A program made the position numbers and the translations under genes. From Dubosiella muris (GTDB lineage: Bacteria; Bacillota_I; Bacilli_A; Erysipelotrichales; Erysipelotrichaceae), in the NCBI RefSeq assembly GCF_004793885.1, contig NZ_SRYG01000009.1, forward strand, positions 32,424-96,423: a DNA stretch of 64,000 nucleotides, in the 5' to 3' direction. Under the pieces are notes generated by a model. It did not search any database, had not been told where the DNA came from, and saw only the letters and a list, made by a program, of their open reading frames with translations. Of this stretch, positions 43,039-51,092 are shown one piece after another (position 1 is the stretch's first letter; every line of letters begins with the position of its first letter).

Positions 43039-43628
43039 GCGTGTGTTTTCCTTTCTGTGGTATAAAAGATATTTTATTGTGCTGCGAAAGAAAAGAGGAA
43101 TGGGGAAAACGGTTATAAATATGGAAAGGTTGTCCAGGTCTTCCGGATTTCATTTGGTGGAAAAGAAACAAATAACGTTTAAATAATAGAACAAAAAGAG
43201 CGGAAATGTTTTGTTATATAAACATTCGAGGGGATTCAATGTCGAAAAAAACAGGAGGCTCATGCTCCAATCGCTTGATATACTCAAACTGTTGGGCGAA
43301 CAAATTTGCTGGTTGAGGGATGAAAAATACTCCGGTAATTGTTAAAGACACCAATCTATAGAATATCTGGTTCTTCCGCTTTTCCTGTTGACGTCCGCAT
43401 TTTTTTTCATGCTATAGTTTGTCCACATCCGTCTTCCGACGGATTCTAATTCTAAATATCGAACGAATCCATCTTTTTCCCGGTTCTTTCATCTTTTTCT
43501 TTTTTATGGTTTTCTTTGACTTTTTTCCTTGGCACTTTTTTCCTTGGCACTTTTTTCCGATCAAAGCACCGCATGAAAACAGAAATGGATCTTTTTTGAT
43601 CTTAGAATGATTTTTTGGAGGTATATAT
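43039..43628. repeat. Gene-poor 590-base region with a 15-bp tandem repeat
   Basis: No confident gene. The unit ACTTTTTTCCTTGGC is repeated 2.7 times at 43519-43558, upstream of the Rpn-type gene. A 27-codon open frame at about 43263 follows AGGAGG at only 3 nt and is not called. TTGACG (43388) and TATAGT (43413) are 19 nt apart, a possible weak promoter for the Rpn-type gene. Confidence 0.5.
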
Positions 43629-44426
43629 TTGATCAACAATCAATACTACGAGATGATCCTGCGATTCACGCTGTTCAGCGACTTTTTCATGTACCCCGCC
43701 TTTTCCCGCAGCAAACCGGCCATCACATTGCTGGCGCGCATCCTGACCGGAAAGCCAGACCTCGTCGTCAAACGATGGGGGATGGAGGTAAAGAAGGGAC
43801 TGCCTTTTTTTCGGCATGTCCGCTACGATTTGTTTGTCGAGGATATGGAAGGCAACTTGTACAACTTTGAGATAGAAAACGACAGGAGGGCTCTTGGACA
43901 GCGGGCGTTGTTCAACTTGAGCGTGCTCGTTTCCCATATGCTGAAGCCAAACGAACCGTTTCGCGCGTTAAACGAATCGTGGGTCGTCTTTCTGACGAGA
44001 AAAGACTTTCTCAAACAAAACGAGCCATTTTACACGTATGAATGGTTCGATCGGAAATGGAAGCGGATCCTGCACACGAAAGCGCACATCCGTTTTGTGA
44101 ATGGAGAATACCGGGGCGATGACGCGATTGGAAAGCTGATGCATGATTTCCACTGTACAAACCCGGATGACATGTTTTATGATGAGCTTAGAGAAGCCGT
44201 ATCGTATTTTAAAAAGGAACCGGAAGGAGTGAATGCCATGTGCGAGATCATGAGAGAATTTGAAAGAAAGTCCAAGAACGAAGGACGCGCGCAAGAGCGT
44301 GAAGCCATCATGCGCAAATTGTACGCCAAAGGCATGGATTGTCCTACGATTGCTGAAGTAACGGGACAAACCGTTTCCAAAGTCGAAACGTTTTTCAAAA
44401 AACAATCATTGAATTATAAAGGATAA
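43629..44426 (+). CDS. Rpn/PD-(D/E)XK nuclease-transposase family protein
   Basis: A 265-residue member of the same superfamily as the gene at 955, but of another subfamily. N-terminal: YEMILRFTLFSDFFM. The nuclease core is VRYDLFVEDMEG then NFEIEND (about 66-85), the D…ExN/Q pattern. The middle (DDAIGKLMHDFHC) is family-typical. The C-terminal helix-turn-helix-like tail is KGMDCPTIAEVTGQT. The start is TTG at 43629, supported by GGAGG 7 nt upstream. The sequence from about 44200 onward is nearly identical in DNA to the 3' part of the gene at the right edge of the window. No flanking terminal repeats were found. Confidence 0.78.
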   Translation: MINNQYYEMILRFTLFSDFFMYPAFSRSKPAITLLARILTGKPDLVVKRWGMEVKKGLPFFRHVRYDLFVEDMEGNLYNFEIENDRRALGQRALFNLSVLVSHMLKPNEPFRALNESWVVFLTRKDFLKQNEPFYTYEWFDRKWKRILHTKAHIRFVNGEYRGDDAIGKLMHDFHCTNPDDMFYDELREAVSYFKKEPEGVNAMCEIMREFERKSKNEGRAQEREAIMRKLYAKGMDCPTIAEVTGQTVSKVETFFKKQSLNYKG

Positions 44427-44438
44427 AATCATTTTCCA

Positions 44439-44552
44439 GCTTCGACCGACGAAAGTATCGCGCATATTACCGGTCAATCGTTATCGAAGGGGAAATCGCT
44501 TTTGAGGTGCGGCAAACCGCGTAACATCAAAGACGAAAATGTGACCCAATAA
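44439..44552 (+). pseudogene. Remnant of an Rpn-type C-terminal tail
   Basis: Downstream of the intact gene, a 37-codon stretch reads STDESIAHITGQSLSKGKSL before a stop. This parallels PTIAEVTGQTVSKVETF at the end of the intact gene. No start or upstream nuclease core is left, so it looks like a decayed duplicate. Confidence 0.45.
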
Positions 44553-44611
44553 AAGGGCAGTGTAGGATTGCCTGAATAGATGTTTGTAACACATAAGAGA
44601 AGCTATTGATC

Positions 44612-44642
44612 GGAGGTATCAAAAATGGTGCCTCCTTTTTTT
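44612..44642 (+). terminator. Terminator downstream of the Rpn-type gene
   Basis: GGAGGTATCA and TGGTGCCTCC pair (two GT) around AAAA, followed by seven T. Confidence 0.82.
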
Positions 44643-44685
44643 CCCTGCTTGTGTACTTAAGCAACTAGATCACGCCCCCATATCA

Positions 44686-44722
44686 AAGAAAAAGGAAGGA
44701 CAATCATTTTCCTTCCTTTCAA
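44686..44722 (-). terminator. Terminator of the yitT-like gene
   Basis: AAAGGAAGG and CCTTCCTTT pair; on the minus strand the hairpin is followed by TTTTTCTTT. Confidence 0.7.
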
Positions 44723-44761
44723 TAGATCCTATAACAGTCTTTGGCAAGACTTTGCGTTTTT

Positions 44762-45652
44762 TTATTCAATCGGCTTTTGATAAAAGCGTCCGTAAAAGTT
44801 GTCGATCTTATGCGTATACACGATCGCGTCCGGGTCGACTTGATGCAAACAGTCGATGATCGGTTTTTCCTCGTAGCTGCTTACGATCGTCTTGCACAGC
44901 GAGAACGGCTTGCCGCTGTACCCGCCCTGGCCGTTCACGATACTCATACCGTGCCGGAAATTCGTCTTAAACGCCTCGGATACCGCTTTCGGCTTCGAAG
45001 TCGTCACCTCCACCATGATCTGGGCGTACCGGTGGTAGAAGTAGGAAATTGTCTTCGTGGAAATAAACTGGAACACAATCGAATAGCCCGCGTATTCCCA
45101 GCCGAAGAAAAATCCGAAAATGACGATAATGCACACGTTGAAAATAAAGACCTGGTCCCAAATGCTTTTGTGCAGCTTATCGGAAATATACAAAGCGATA
45201 AAGTCTGTGCCGCCCGTCGAGCCTTCGGTACGCAGCGCGATGACGACGACAAGGCCATACAGGAAGCCGCCGAAAATCACGTTGAGAAACAAGTCGTCGA
45301 AGATGGGCTGGAAATGGCACACATCCAGTAAAACCGACGTCAGGGAAAACTGGATGTAGCTTAGCAGCGTGAAGCGCTTGGAAATGTGCTTGCAGCAAAG
45401 CAGAGCCGCCGGAATATTTAAACACAGGATACCAAGCGACACCGAGAACGGAACGCCAAAGAGCGTCGTGATCTTGTTGATGAGAATCGCCAGACCGGTG
45501 AAGCCGCTCGACAGCAGGTTGCTTGGATCCATGAAGCTTTGAATCGTGAAGGTTTGCAGCAGCGAGCTGACACCGATCCAGAAAATCGAGAAAGCCAGCC
45601 GCGTTTGTTTGTTTTTAATCGTCGTTGTGTCAAATATATTTATCATAATCAT
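44762..45652 (-). CDS. YitT-family membrane protein
   Basis: A 296-residue integral membrane protein: five to six hydrophobic segments in the first 200 residues (YitT_membrane/DUF161), with SSGFTGLAILIN and RTEGSTGGTDFIALYIS typical of the family. The C-terminal cytoplasmic DUF2179 domain has KPKAVSEAFKTNFRHG and VDPDAIVYTHKIDNFYG. The molecular role of the family is unknown. ATG 45652 has AGGAGG 6 nt away; the much longer open frame upstream is a shadow of the opposite-strand regulator. It is divergent from the PRD regulator across a gap holding the palindromic operator. Confidence 0.88.
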   Translation of the reverse strand: MIMINIFDTTTIKNKQTRLAFSIFWIGVSSLLQTFTIQSFMDPSNLLSSGFTGLAILINKITTLFGVPFSVSLGILCLNIPAALLCCKHISKRFTLLSYIQFSLTSVLLDVCHFQPIFDDLFLNVIFGGFLYGLVVVIALRTEGSTGGTDFIALYISDKLHKSIWDQVFIFNVCIIVIFGFFFGWEYAGYSIVFQFISTKTISYFYHRYAQIMVEVTTSKPKAVSEAFKTNFRHGMSIVNGQGGYSGKPFSLCKTIVSSYEEKPIIDCLHQVDPDAIVYTHKIDNFYGRFYQKPIE

Positions 45653-45698
45653 CACCTGCCTCCTAGTATAAGAAGCGCGCAAGGAAAAAAGAAGCAAC

Positions 45699-45756
45699 CA
45701 TTTCCTAGCGCTAGGAAATGATTCGGGGTAAGCTAGGAAATACATTGCCATACAAT
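45699..45756 (+). promoter_or_regulatory. PRD-operon promoter with palindromic activator site
   Basis: TTCCTAGCGCTAGGAA (45702-45717) is the core of a perfect 22-bp palindrome. A half-site GCTAGGAAAT lies at 45732-45741. The -10 TACAAT is at 45751-45756 and no consensus -35 is visible. The operator ends 33 nt before the -10, exactly as at 48650. Confidence 0.7.
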
Positions 45757-45775
45757 TACAGGCGTAGGAGGAAAC

Positions 45776-47698
45776 ATGCTCACGCAAAGACAAAAAAAGA
45801 TATGCGAGATCCTGCATGAGGAAAACTGGATAAAAGGGAAGGAGCTGGCCGCGATGCTTGGCGTCACCGACCGGACGATTCGCAACGACATCGAGGCGAT
45901 CAACACCGAAGGCGGCCAGGTAACGATCGAGGGAAATCCCCAAAAAGGCTACCACCTCGTCGCGAAAGAGGAAAGCGGCGCGCCAACCGGCATCATTTCG
46001 TCGATTCCGCAAACACCAAAGGAACGCCAGGAGTTTATCGTGAAGATCCTGCTGTTCGAAAAAAGGGAGCTGAACATTTACGATTTGCCCGAGCTGCTTT
46101 GTGCCAGCTCGTACACCATCGACGCCGACGTGAAAACGATCCGGAAAAAGCTCACCCAGTACGGCAACGTCCGGCTCGTCAAGCAGAAAAACTGGATCTG
46201 GCTCGAAGGAAGCGAAACCAACAAACGCAAGCTGTGCAAGGACATGCTCAACAAAGAGCTGGAAGACAACTTTTCCAACCTCAACGAGATGATCGACCTG
46301 TACCAGAAATTCGACTTGCGGCGGGTCAAGGAAATCCTCGAAAGCACGCTCGAGCGCTACGACTACAAAGTCCGGCCATCGAGCCTGCCCATGCTGCTCA
46401 TGCACATCGGCATCGCGCTCGAACGCATGCTCGACTTCCACTATTTGGAAAACGTCGAAATGGAAAACGGCCTGACCGACACCATCGAATACAAAATCGC
46501 GTCCGCGTTTTTCACGAAAGTCTCCCACCGGATCCCGATCGAAGTCAACGAGGCCGAGATCCGGCTGCTGACGCTGCTCCTTCTTGGAAAACGCAGCAAA
46601 GCGTACACCGTCGAGGAAGTGGCCGCCGGCAACGCGACCGTCCACGTGCCCGAACTCGTCCGGGCGATGCTCGACGACGTTTGGCAGCGGTTCGATGTGG
46701 ACTTGCGCGACGACAAGGAACTGCAAAACGGCATGGAGCTGCACGTGCGCTCGCTACTCATGCGCCACGAGCAGCACGTCAGCGTCGACAACGTCTATTT
46801 GCATGAAATCAAGATCAAGTTTCCGCTCATCTTCGAGATGGGCGTGCAAGCGGCCCGGCGCCTCGAGCAAACGGTGAACTTTGCGATCAGCGAAAGCGAA
46901 ATCAGCTTTCTGGCCCTACATCTGGGCAACGCGTTCAACCGGCTCCAGTCCGCCGGCAAGTATCAGGTCGTCATGATCTTTCCGGACGACCAGTCGCTGG
47001 CCAGACGATGCAAGGAAAAAATCGAGTCTCGGTTTGGCGACCGCATCGAGATTGCGGCTCAGATGAACGTGTTCGAACGCGAAAGCATCGAGCGGCTCGA
47101 ACCCGATCTCATCGTTTCTTCCGTCTATTTAAAGCACGATTTGCCGGTCCCGACGTTGACGATCTCGATGTTCATGAACTACGAGGACGAAAGCGAGATT
47201 TTCCAGGCCCTCAACCGGCTGGATAAAAGGCGGACCAGCGGCCAGTTCAAGGCGATGGTCAAAAACCTCATCGTGCCCGACTTCTTCTATCCGCATCTTG
47301 TCGCGGACAACGAGGAGGAAGTCATTCGGACGATGTGCCAAAACCTGGAAGCCAAAGGCTACGTCCGCGACGATTTCGCCCAGCGCGTGCTCGAGCGGGA
47401 ACGCACCGCGTCCACGTCGTTTTATACGGGGTTCGCGCTGCCGCACACGTTCGAAGGCACCGTCGTCAAGCCGTCGATCTCGATCGCGATTCTCGACAAG
47501 CCGCTGCGCTGGGGCGAATACGACGTCGAACTCGTCATTTTGCTCGCCATCCGCGACATCGACCAAAATTTGCTGCGCATCTTTTTTGACTGGCTTTCTC
47601 ATTTCGTGTCGGATCAAAAACAATTTCAAAATCTCATTACGAAACGGGACTATCGTCTGTTTATTGAAACCATCACAAAGGAGGAAGACGGAATATGA
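45776..47698 (+). CDS. PRD-containing transcriptional activator of the PTS operon
   Basis: A 640-residue regulator. Domains: HTH_11 (MLGVTDRTIRNDIEAI, about 24-39), a second HTH-like region, PRD1 with LLMHIGIALERM (about 204), PRD2 with LALHLGNAFNRL (about 380), an EIIB-like domain and an EIIA domain with FALPHTFEG (about 561). In the EIIB-like domain the usual phospho-Cys loop is replaced by MIFPDDQSLA, so that phosphorylation site seems lost, unlike the paralogue at 28833. AGGAGG precedes ATG 45776. It is the first gene of a nine-gene operon and probably acts at the two TTCCTA-N4-TAGGAA sites. Confidence 0.9.
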   Translation: MLTQRQKKICEILHEENWIKGKELAAMLGVTDRTIRNDIEAINTEGGQVTIEGNPQKGYHLVAKEESGAPTGIISSIPQTPKERQEFIVKILLFEKRELNIYDLPELLCASSYTIDADVKTIRKKLTQYGNVRLVKQKNWIWLEGSETNKRKLCKDMLNKELEDNFSNLNEMIDLYQKFDLRRVKEILESTLERYDYKVRPSSLPMLLMHIGIALERMLDFHYLENVEMENGLTDTIEYKIASAFFTKVSHRIPIEVNEAEIRLLTLLLLGKRSKAYTVEEVAAGNATVHVPELVRAMLDDVWQRFDVDLRDDKELQNGMELHVRSLLMRHEQHVSVDNVYLHEIKIKFPLIFEMGVQAARRLEQTVNFAISESEISFLALHLGNAFNRLQSAGKYQVVMIFPDDQSLARRCKEKIESRFGDRIEIAAQMNVFERESIERLEPDLIVSSVYLKHDLPVPTLTISMFMNYEDESEIFQALNRLDKRRTSGQFKAMVKNLIVPDFFYPHLVADNEEEVIRTMCQNLEAKGYVRDDFAQRVLERERTASTSFYTGFALPHTFEGTVVKPSISIAILDKPLRWGEYDVELVILLAIRDIDQNLLRIFFDWLSHFVSDQKQFQNLITKRDYRLFIETITKEEDGI

Positions 47699-48306
47699 TG
47701 ACAAAAACACGCAAAACGAGCCGCGTGCTGGACACGCGCGAAACCGACGTCGAAGACGGACGCCGGTTTGCCGCCTATTTGATCGACTGGTTTTTAAGCG
47801 CGCTGTGCATGATGCTGCCCATGTGCCTGGCGTGGCTGTTCGTCACCAAGGACGTGGAAACGATGCGCCAGGTCAACGTGTGGACGCTTTCCGCGCTCAT
47901 CGAGCAAGGACCCGCGCTGGCCGTCGTCGCACTTGCGCTTTGCGGCGCGCTGTTTTACGAAGTCGTCGTTCCGTGGAAAATCTATCCGGGACAGACGATC
48001 GGAAAGAGGACGCTTGGCTACAAAATGGAAACCGAAGACGGGAAAACGCCTGGATTTTGGCGGCTGCTGCTTCGGCAGGGCGTCGGGCTATTTTTGCTCG
48101 AAGGCTGCCTGTACAACGCCAGCGCCTTGATTTCCAGCACCATCTCGATGGTGTCCGGACTCAATGTGACCGGTATCTTTTTATGGGCCTCGATCGCGAT
48201 CACGACGATTTCGCTAGTCGCGGCCCTCGCGTCGCCAAGCCGGCGCATGCTGCACGACTATATCGCGAAAACGCGGCTCGTCCGCGTGGAAGACACGACA
48301 AAATAA
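47695..48306 (+). CDS. RDD-family membrane protein
   Basis: A 203-residue membrane protein with the RDD pattern: RRFAAYLIDWFLS (about 23-35), QTIGKRTLGYKM (about 100) and a C-terminal RRMLHDYIAKT. Four hydrophobic segments are visible. The family function is poorly defined, with proposals of transport. It overlaps the regulator by 4 nt. It is an uncommon member of a sugar PTS operon. Confidence 0.85.
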   Translation: MMTKTRKTSRVLDTRETDVEDGRRFAAYLIDWFLSALCMMLPMCLAWLFVTKDVETMRQVNVWTLSALIEQGPALAVVALALCGALFYEVVVPWKIYPGQTIGKRTLGYKMETEDGKTPGFWRLLLRQGVGLFLLEGCLYNASALISSTISMVSGLNVTGIFLWASIAITTISLVAALASPSRRMLHDYIAKTRLVRVEDTTK

Positions 48307-48329
48307 ACTCAAAGGAAGGTAGGAAGAAT

Positions 48330-48656
48330 ATGGAAAATATGGAACTGGTTTGTTTTCAAATCATCTCGAATGTAGGAATGGCGAAAAGCGCGTACGTGGA
48401 AGCCATCCAGCTCGCCGAAAAAGGAGAGCACGAAAAGGCGCAGGCGAAAATGAAAGAAGGAAAAGAGTTCTTCGTCAAAGGCCACGAAGCCCACGCTTCG
48501 CTCATCCAGAAGGAGGCGGCCGGCGAAAAAACGAACGTCAGTCTGCTTCTGATGCATGCCGAAGACCAGCTCATGAGCGCGGAAACGATCGAGCTCATGG
48601 CCAACACGACGATGAGAAGTCTGCGCCGCATCGAGGAACTGGAAAAAAATTCCTAA
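48330..48656 (+). CDS. PTS EIIA, lactose/cellobiose type
   Basis: A 108-residue helical EIIA. The phospho-His is in KGHEAHASLIQKEA (about 55). The trimer-core LLLMHAEDQLMSAET (about 76) is characteristic of LacF/CelC/ChbA. AGGAAG precedes the ATG by 5-10 nt. The third TAGGAA-containing operator overlaps its stop codon. Confidence 0.93.
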   Translation: MENMELVCFQIISNVGMAKSAYVEAIQLAEKGEHEKAQAKMKEGKEFFVKGHEAHASLIQKEAAGEKTNVSLLLMHAEDQLMSAETIELMANTTMRSLRRIEELEKNS

Positions 48657-48704
48657 AACTAGGAAGAAGCGTTCCAAAAACAATGAGAGCGCTTTCGATA
48701 CAAT
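48650..48704 (+). promoter_or_regulatory. Internal promoter with palindromic activator site and cre-like box
   Basis: TTCCTAAAACTAGGAA (48650-48665) repeats the operator before the regulator gene. TGAGAGCGCTTTCG (48684-48697) resembles a CcpA cre. TACAAT (48699-48704) is the -10. The operator-to-(-10) gap is 33 nt in both places. Confidence 0.7.
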
Positions 48705-48729
48705 ACAGTCAACAGGAGGAATACAAACA

Positions 48730-49056
48730 ATGAAAAAGATCTATTTATTTTGCAGCGCGGGCATGTCCACGAGCATGCTGGCGTCCATGATGCAGGATTG
48801 TGCCAACAACCACAAGCTGCCACTGGAAATCAAGGCGTTCTCCCACAACAAGTTGGAAGAAATCATCGCCAACGACCGGCCGGACTGCATTTTGCTTGGC
48901 CCGCAAGTCAAGTACATGTATGAGGAAACCGTTTCGAAATTCGGCCACGAAGGCATTCCGATCGCGGTCATCGACGCGGGCGACTACGGCATGATGAACG
49001 GGGAAAAAGTGCTCAAGACAACGCTGGGCATCATGAAAAAAGCGAAACAAAAATAA
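48730..49056 (+). CDS. PTS EIIB, lactose/cellobiose type
   Basis: A 108-residue EIIB with the phospho-Cys loop LFCSAGMSTSMLA at residues 6-18, as in CelA/ChbB. The DRPDCILLGPQVKYM segment is family-typical. AGGAGG precedes the ATG. It starts a sub-transcript from the internal promoter. Confidence 0.93.
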   Translation: MKKIYLFCSAGMSTSMLASMMQDCANNHKLPLEIKAFSHNKLEEIIANDRPDCILLGPQVKYMYEETVSKFGHEGIPIAVIDAGDYGMMNGEKVLKTTLGIMKKAKQK

Positions 49057-49090
49057 ATTACGAAAACGAATTGGATACGAGGTTTTGGAA

Positions 49091-50494
49091 ATGGATAAAC
49101 TAGAAAAACTGCTGATGCCGCTGGCGTCGGCGATTGGTAAAAACAAATATTTAATGGCGATCCGCGACGGCTTCCTGATTTCGACGCCGCTGCTGATCGT
49201 TGGATCGGTGTTCCTGCTTTTGGCGAACTTCCCGATCAGCGCGTGGACGGATTTTGTGGAAAACTGCATGATTGGCGACATGTCTTTGGCCGCACTGCTT
49301 TCCAAACAGTCCGACGCGACGTTCACGATCATGGCGATCTTCGCCACGATGGGAATTGGTTATTACTTTGCACGGGAAATGAAAACGACGCCAATCTTTG
49401 GTGCGGCGGTTGCCTTGATGTCGTGGTTCATTCTCATGCCATACAACTTTAGCGCGAAAATCGCCGGCCTGGCGGACGCGACTGGCGTGGCCGTCAACGT
49501 GCCGGAAGGCGCGACGAGCATGGTGCGCGGACTTGATCTGGGATGGCTTGGCGCGAAGGGAATCTTCGTCGGCATCCTGTGCGCGATCATCAGCGTCCAC
49601 TTGTACGCGTGGGTCGAGAAAAAGGGCTGGGTCATCAAAATGCCAGCCGGCGTGCCGCCAACGGTTGTTGCTTCTTTCGCCGCGCTCATTCCAGCCGGCA
49701 TCGTGATGGTTGTCTTCTTCTTGATCAACACGCTGTTCACGGCATGCGGAACGAACGCGTTCCAGTTTATTTTCGAGTTCCTGCAAACACCGCTGCTCGG
49801 TCTGGGAGACACGCTGGGGGCTATGATCGTCGCCTACATCTTCCTGCACCTGTTCTGGTTCTTCGGAATCAACGGCGGCTCGGTTGTGGGCGCGGTCTTC
49901 AACCCGGTTTTGCAGACGCTCGCGCTTGAAAACCTGAACTTGTATCGTGAAGTGGGCGCGGCCGGCTACACGATCGAAAACGGCGCGCACATCATTTCGC
50001 AGCAGTTCCAGGACTTGTTCGCCACCTTTGGCGGCGCCGGATCGACGCTTTCGTTGCTCATTGCGATGCTGCTGTTCTGCCGTTCGAAACGCATCAAGGA
50101 CCTTGGCAAGCTGTCGCTCGTTCCGGGCATCTTCGGCATCAACGAGCCAATCATCTTCGGTTTGCCAATCGTGCTCAACCCGGTTATGCTCATTCCGTTC
50201 GTGCTTGTACCGACAGTCAACATCATCCTGTCGTATTTCGCGATGAACATGGGCTTGTTCCCTCCATGCAACGGAATCAACATTCCATGGACGATGCCAG
50301 TCATCATTTCGGGCTTTTTGGCAACGAACTGGATGGGCGCCGTATTCCAGGGCGGCTTGCTGATTTTAGGGGTGTTCCTCTACCTGCCGTTCATCAAGGC
50401 GATGGATAAACAATATTTGGAAGACGAGCAAAAGGCGATGGAAAGCCAGGAAGAGGAAATCGACCTCGACGATTTCTCGTTTGACGATCTTTAA
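49091..50494 (+). CDS. PTS EIIC, cellobiose/chitobiose type
   Basis: A 467-residue permease of the glucose-lactose superfamily. It opens LEKLLMPLASAIGKNKYLMAIRDGF (given as the family start) and contains HLFWFFGINGG with the substrate-site His, LVPGIFGINEPIIFGLPIV with the conserved Glu, and about ten membrane segments. The start is ATG 49091, 8 nt after GAGG; a TTG six bases earlier is too close to that site. EIIC proteins of this family import beta-linked disaccharides and amino-sugar compounds. Confidence 0.93.
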   Translation: MDKLEKLLMPLASAIGKNKYLMAIRDGFLISTPLLIVGSVFLLLANFPISAWTDFVENCMIGDMSLAALLSKQSDATFTIMAIFATMGIGYYFAREMKTTPIFGAAVALMSWFILMPYNFSAKIAGLADATGVAVNVPEGATSMVRGLDLGWLGAKGIFVGILCAIISVHLYAWVEKKGWVIKMPAGVPPTVVASFAALIPAGIVMVVFFLINTLFTACGTNAFQFIFEFLQTPLLGLGDTLGAMIVAYIFLHLFWFFGINGGSVVGAVFNPVLQTLALENLNLYREVGAAGYTIENGAHIISQQFQDLFATFGGAGSTLSLLIAMLLFCRSKRIKDLGKLSLVPGIFGINEPIIFGLPIVLNPVMLIPFVLVPTVNIILSYFAMNMGLFPPCNGINIPWTMPVIISGFLATNWMGAVFQGGLLILGVFLYLPFIKAMDKQYLEDEQKAMESQEEEIDLDDFSFDDL

Positions 50495-50531
50495 TGGGAA
50501 GAAAAAATAAATAGAAACGAGGGCGAATCGA

Positions 50532-51047
50532 ATGAAAGTCATTATGATATACGATCAGATCCAGGCGGGCGCCGGGACAAAAGACGATAAAATGATTGGT
50601 TTGAAGGCGACGAAGGAAGTCGTCGGACCAGCCGTGATGATGGAACGCTACTTGAAAGCCAACGACGAGCGCGTCATCGCGACGCTGTATTGCGGCAACG
50701 GCTACTTCATGGAACATCAGGACGAAGTCGTGCACAAGCTGTGCGCGATGGTGAAAAAACTGAACGCGGACGGCGTCATGTGCGGCCCGGCGTTCAACTA
50801 CGCCGAATTTGCCCGGATGTGCGCCATGGTGGCGAACCGGCTCGAAGAGGAAAACATTCCAGTCGTGGCCGCCATGTCCGCGGAAAACGAGGAAACGATT
50901 GCCGAATACAAAGACCGGATCCACATTGTCAAATGTCCGAAAAAAGGCGGAACCGGCTTGAACGAAACATTGTCGAATATGTGCGAGGCACTGGCGGCCA
51001 AGGCGCAAGGCAAAGCCATCGCACACGAATCCGAGATTTGTTTTTAA
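50532..51047 (+). CDS. GrdB-related protein (glycine/betaine reductase component B-like)
   Basis: A 171-residue protein resembling the selenoprotein B subunit of glycine and betaine reductases: YDQIQAGAGTKDDKMIG, TLYCGNGYFMEHQ, DGVMCGPAFNYAEFARMCAMVA and IPVVAAMSAENEE. The true B subunit is longer and has selenocysteine; here the likely position is YCGNGYF with ordinary Cys and no in-frame TGA. A redox or C-S/C-N bond reaction is possible but unproven. It lies between EIIC and the asparaginase, and a terminator separates it from the latter. Confidence 0.65.
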   Translation: MKVIMIYDQIQAGAGTKDDKMIGLKATKEVVGPAVMMERYLKANDERVIATLYCGNGYFMEHQDEVVHKLCAMVKKLNADGVMCGPAFNYAEFARMCAMVANRLEEENIPVVAAMSAENEETIAEYKDRIHIVKCPKKGGTGLNETLSNMCEALAAKAQGKAIAHESEICF

Positions 51048-51071
51048 GAGAGTGCGCCACTCTCTTTTTTT
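51047..51071 (+). terminator. Internal terminator before the asparaginase gene
   Basis: AGAGAGTG-CGC-CACTCTCT followed by seven T, starting at the GrdB-like stop codon. It would lower expression of the last three genes. Confidence 0.8.
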
Positions 51072-51092
51072 AGAAAACGAGGTAGAAGAAAG

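Noticed and set aside
43250-43345. Two short open frames (25 and 27 codons) near 43238 and 43263
   Set aside because: Very short, poorly spaced ribosome sites and no resemblance to known peptides; not supportable.
43519-43558. Tandem 15-bp repeat read as a CRISPR-like array
   Set aside because: Units are directly adjacent with no spacers and are T-rich low-complexity sequence.
45653-46744. Long N-terminal extension of the YitT frame
   Set aside because: The extension runs antisense through the PRD regulator; AGGAGG before 45652 fixes the true start.
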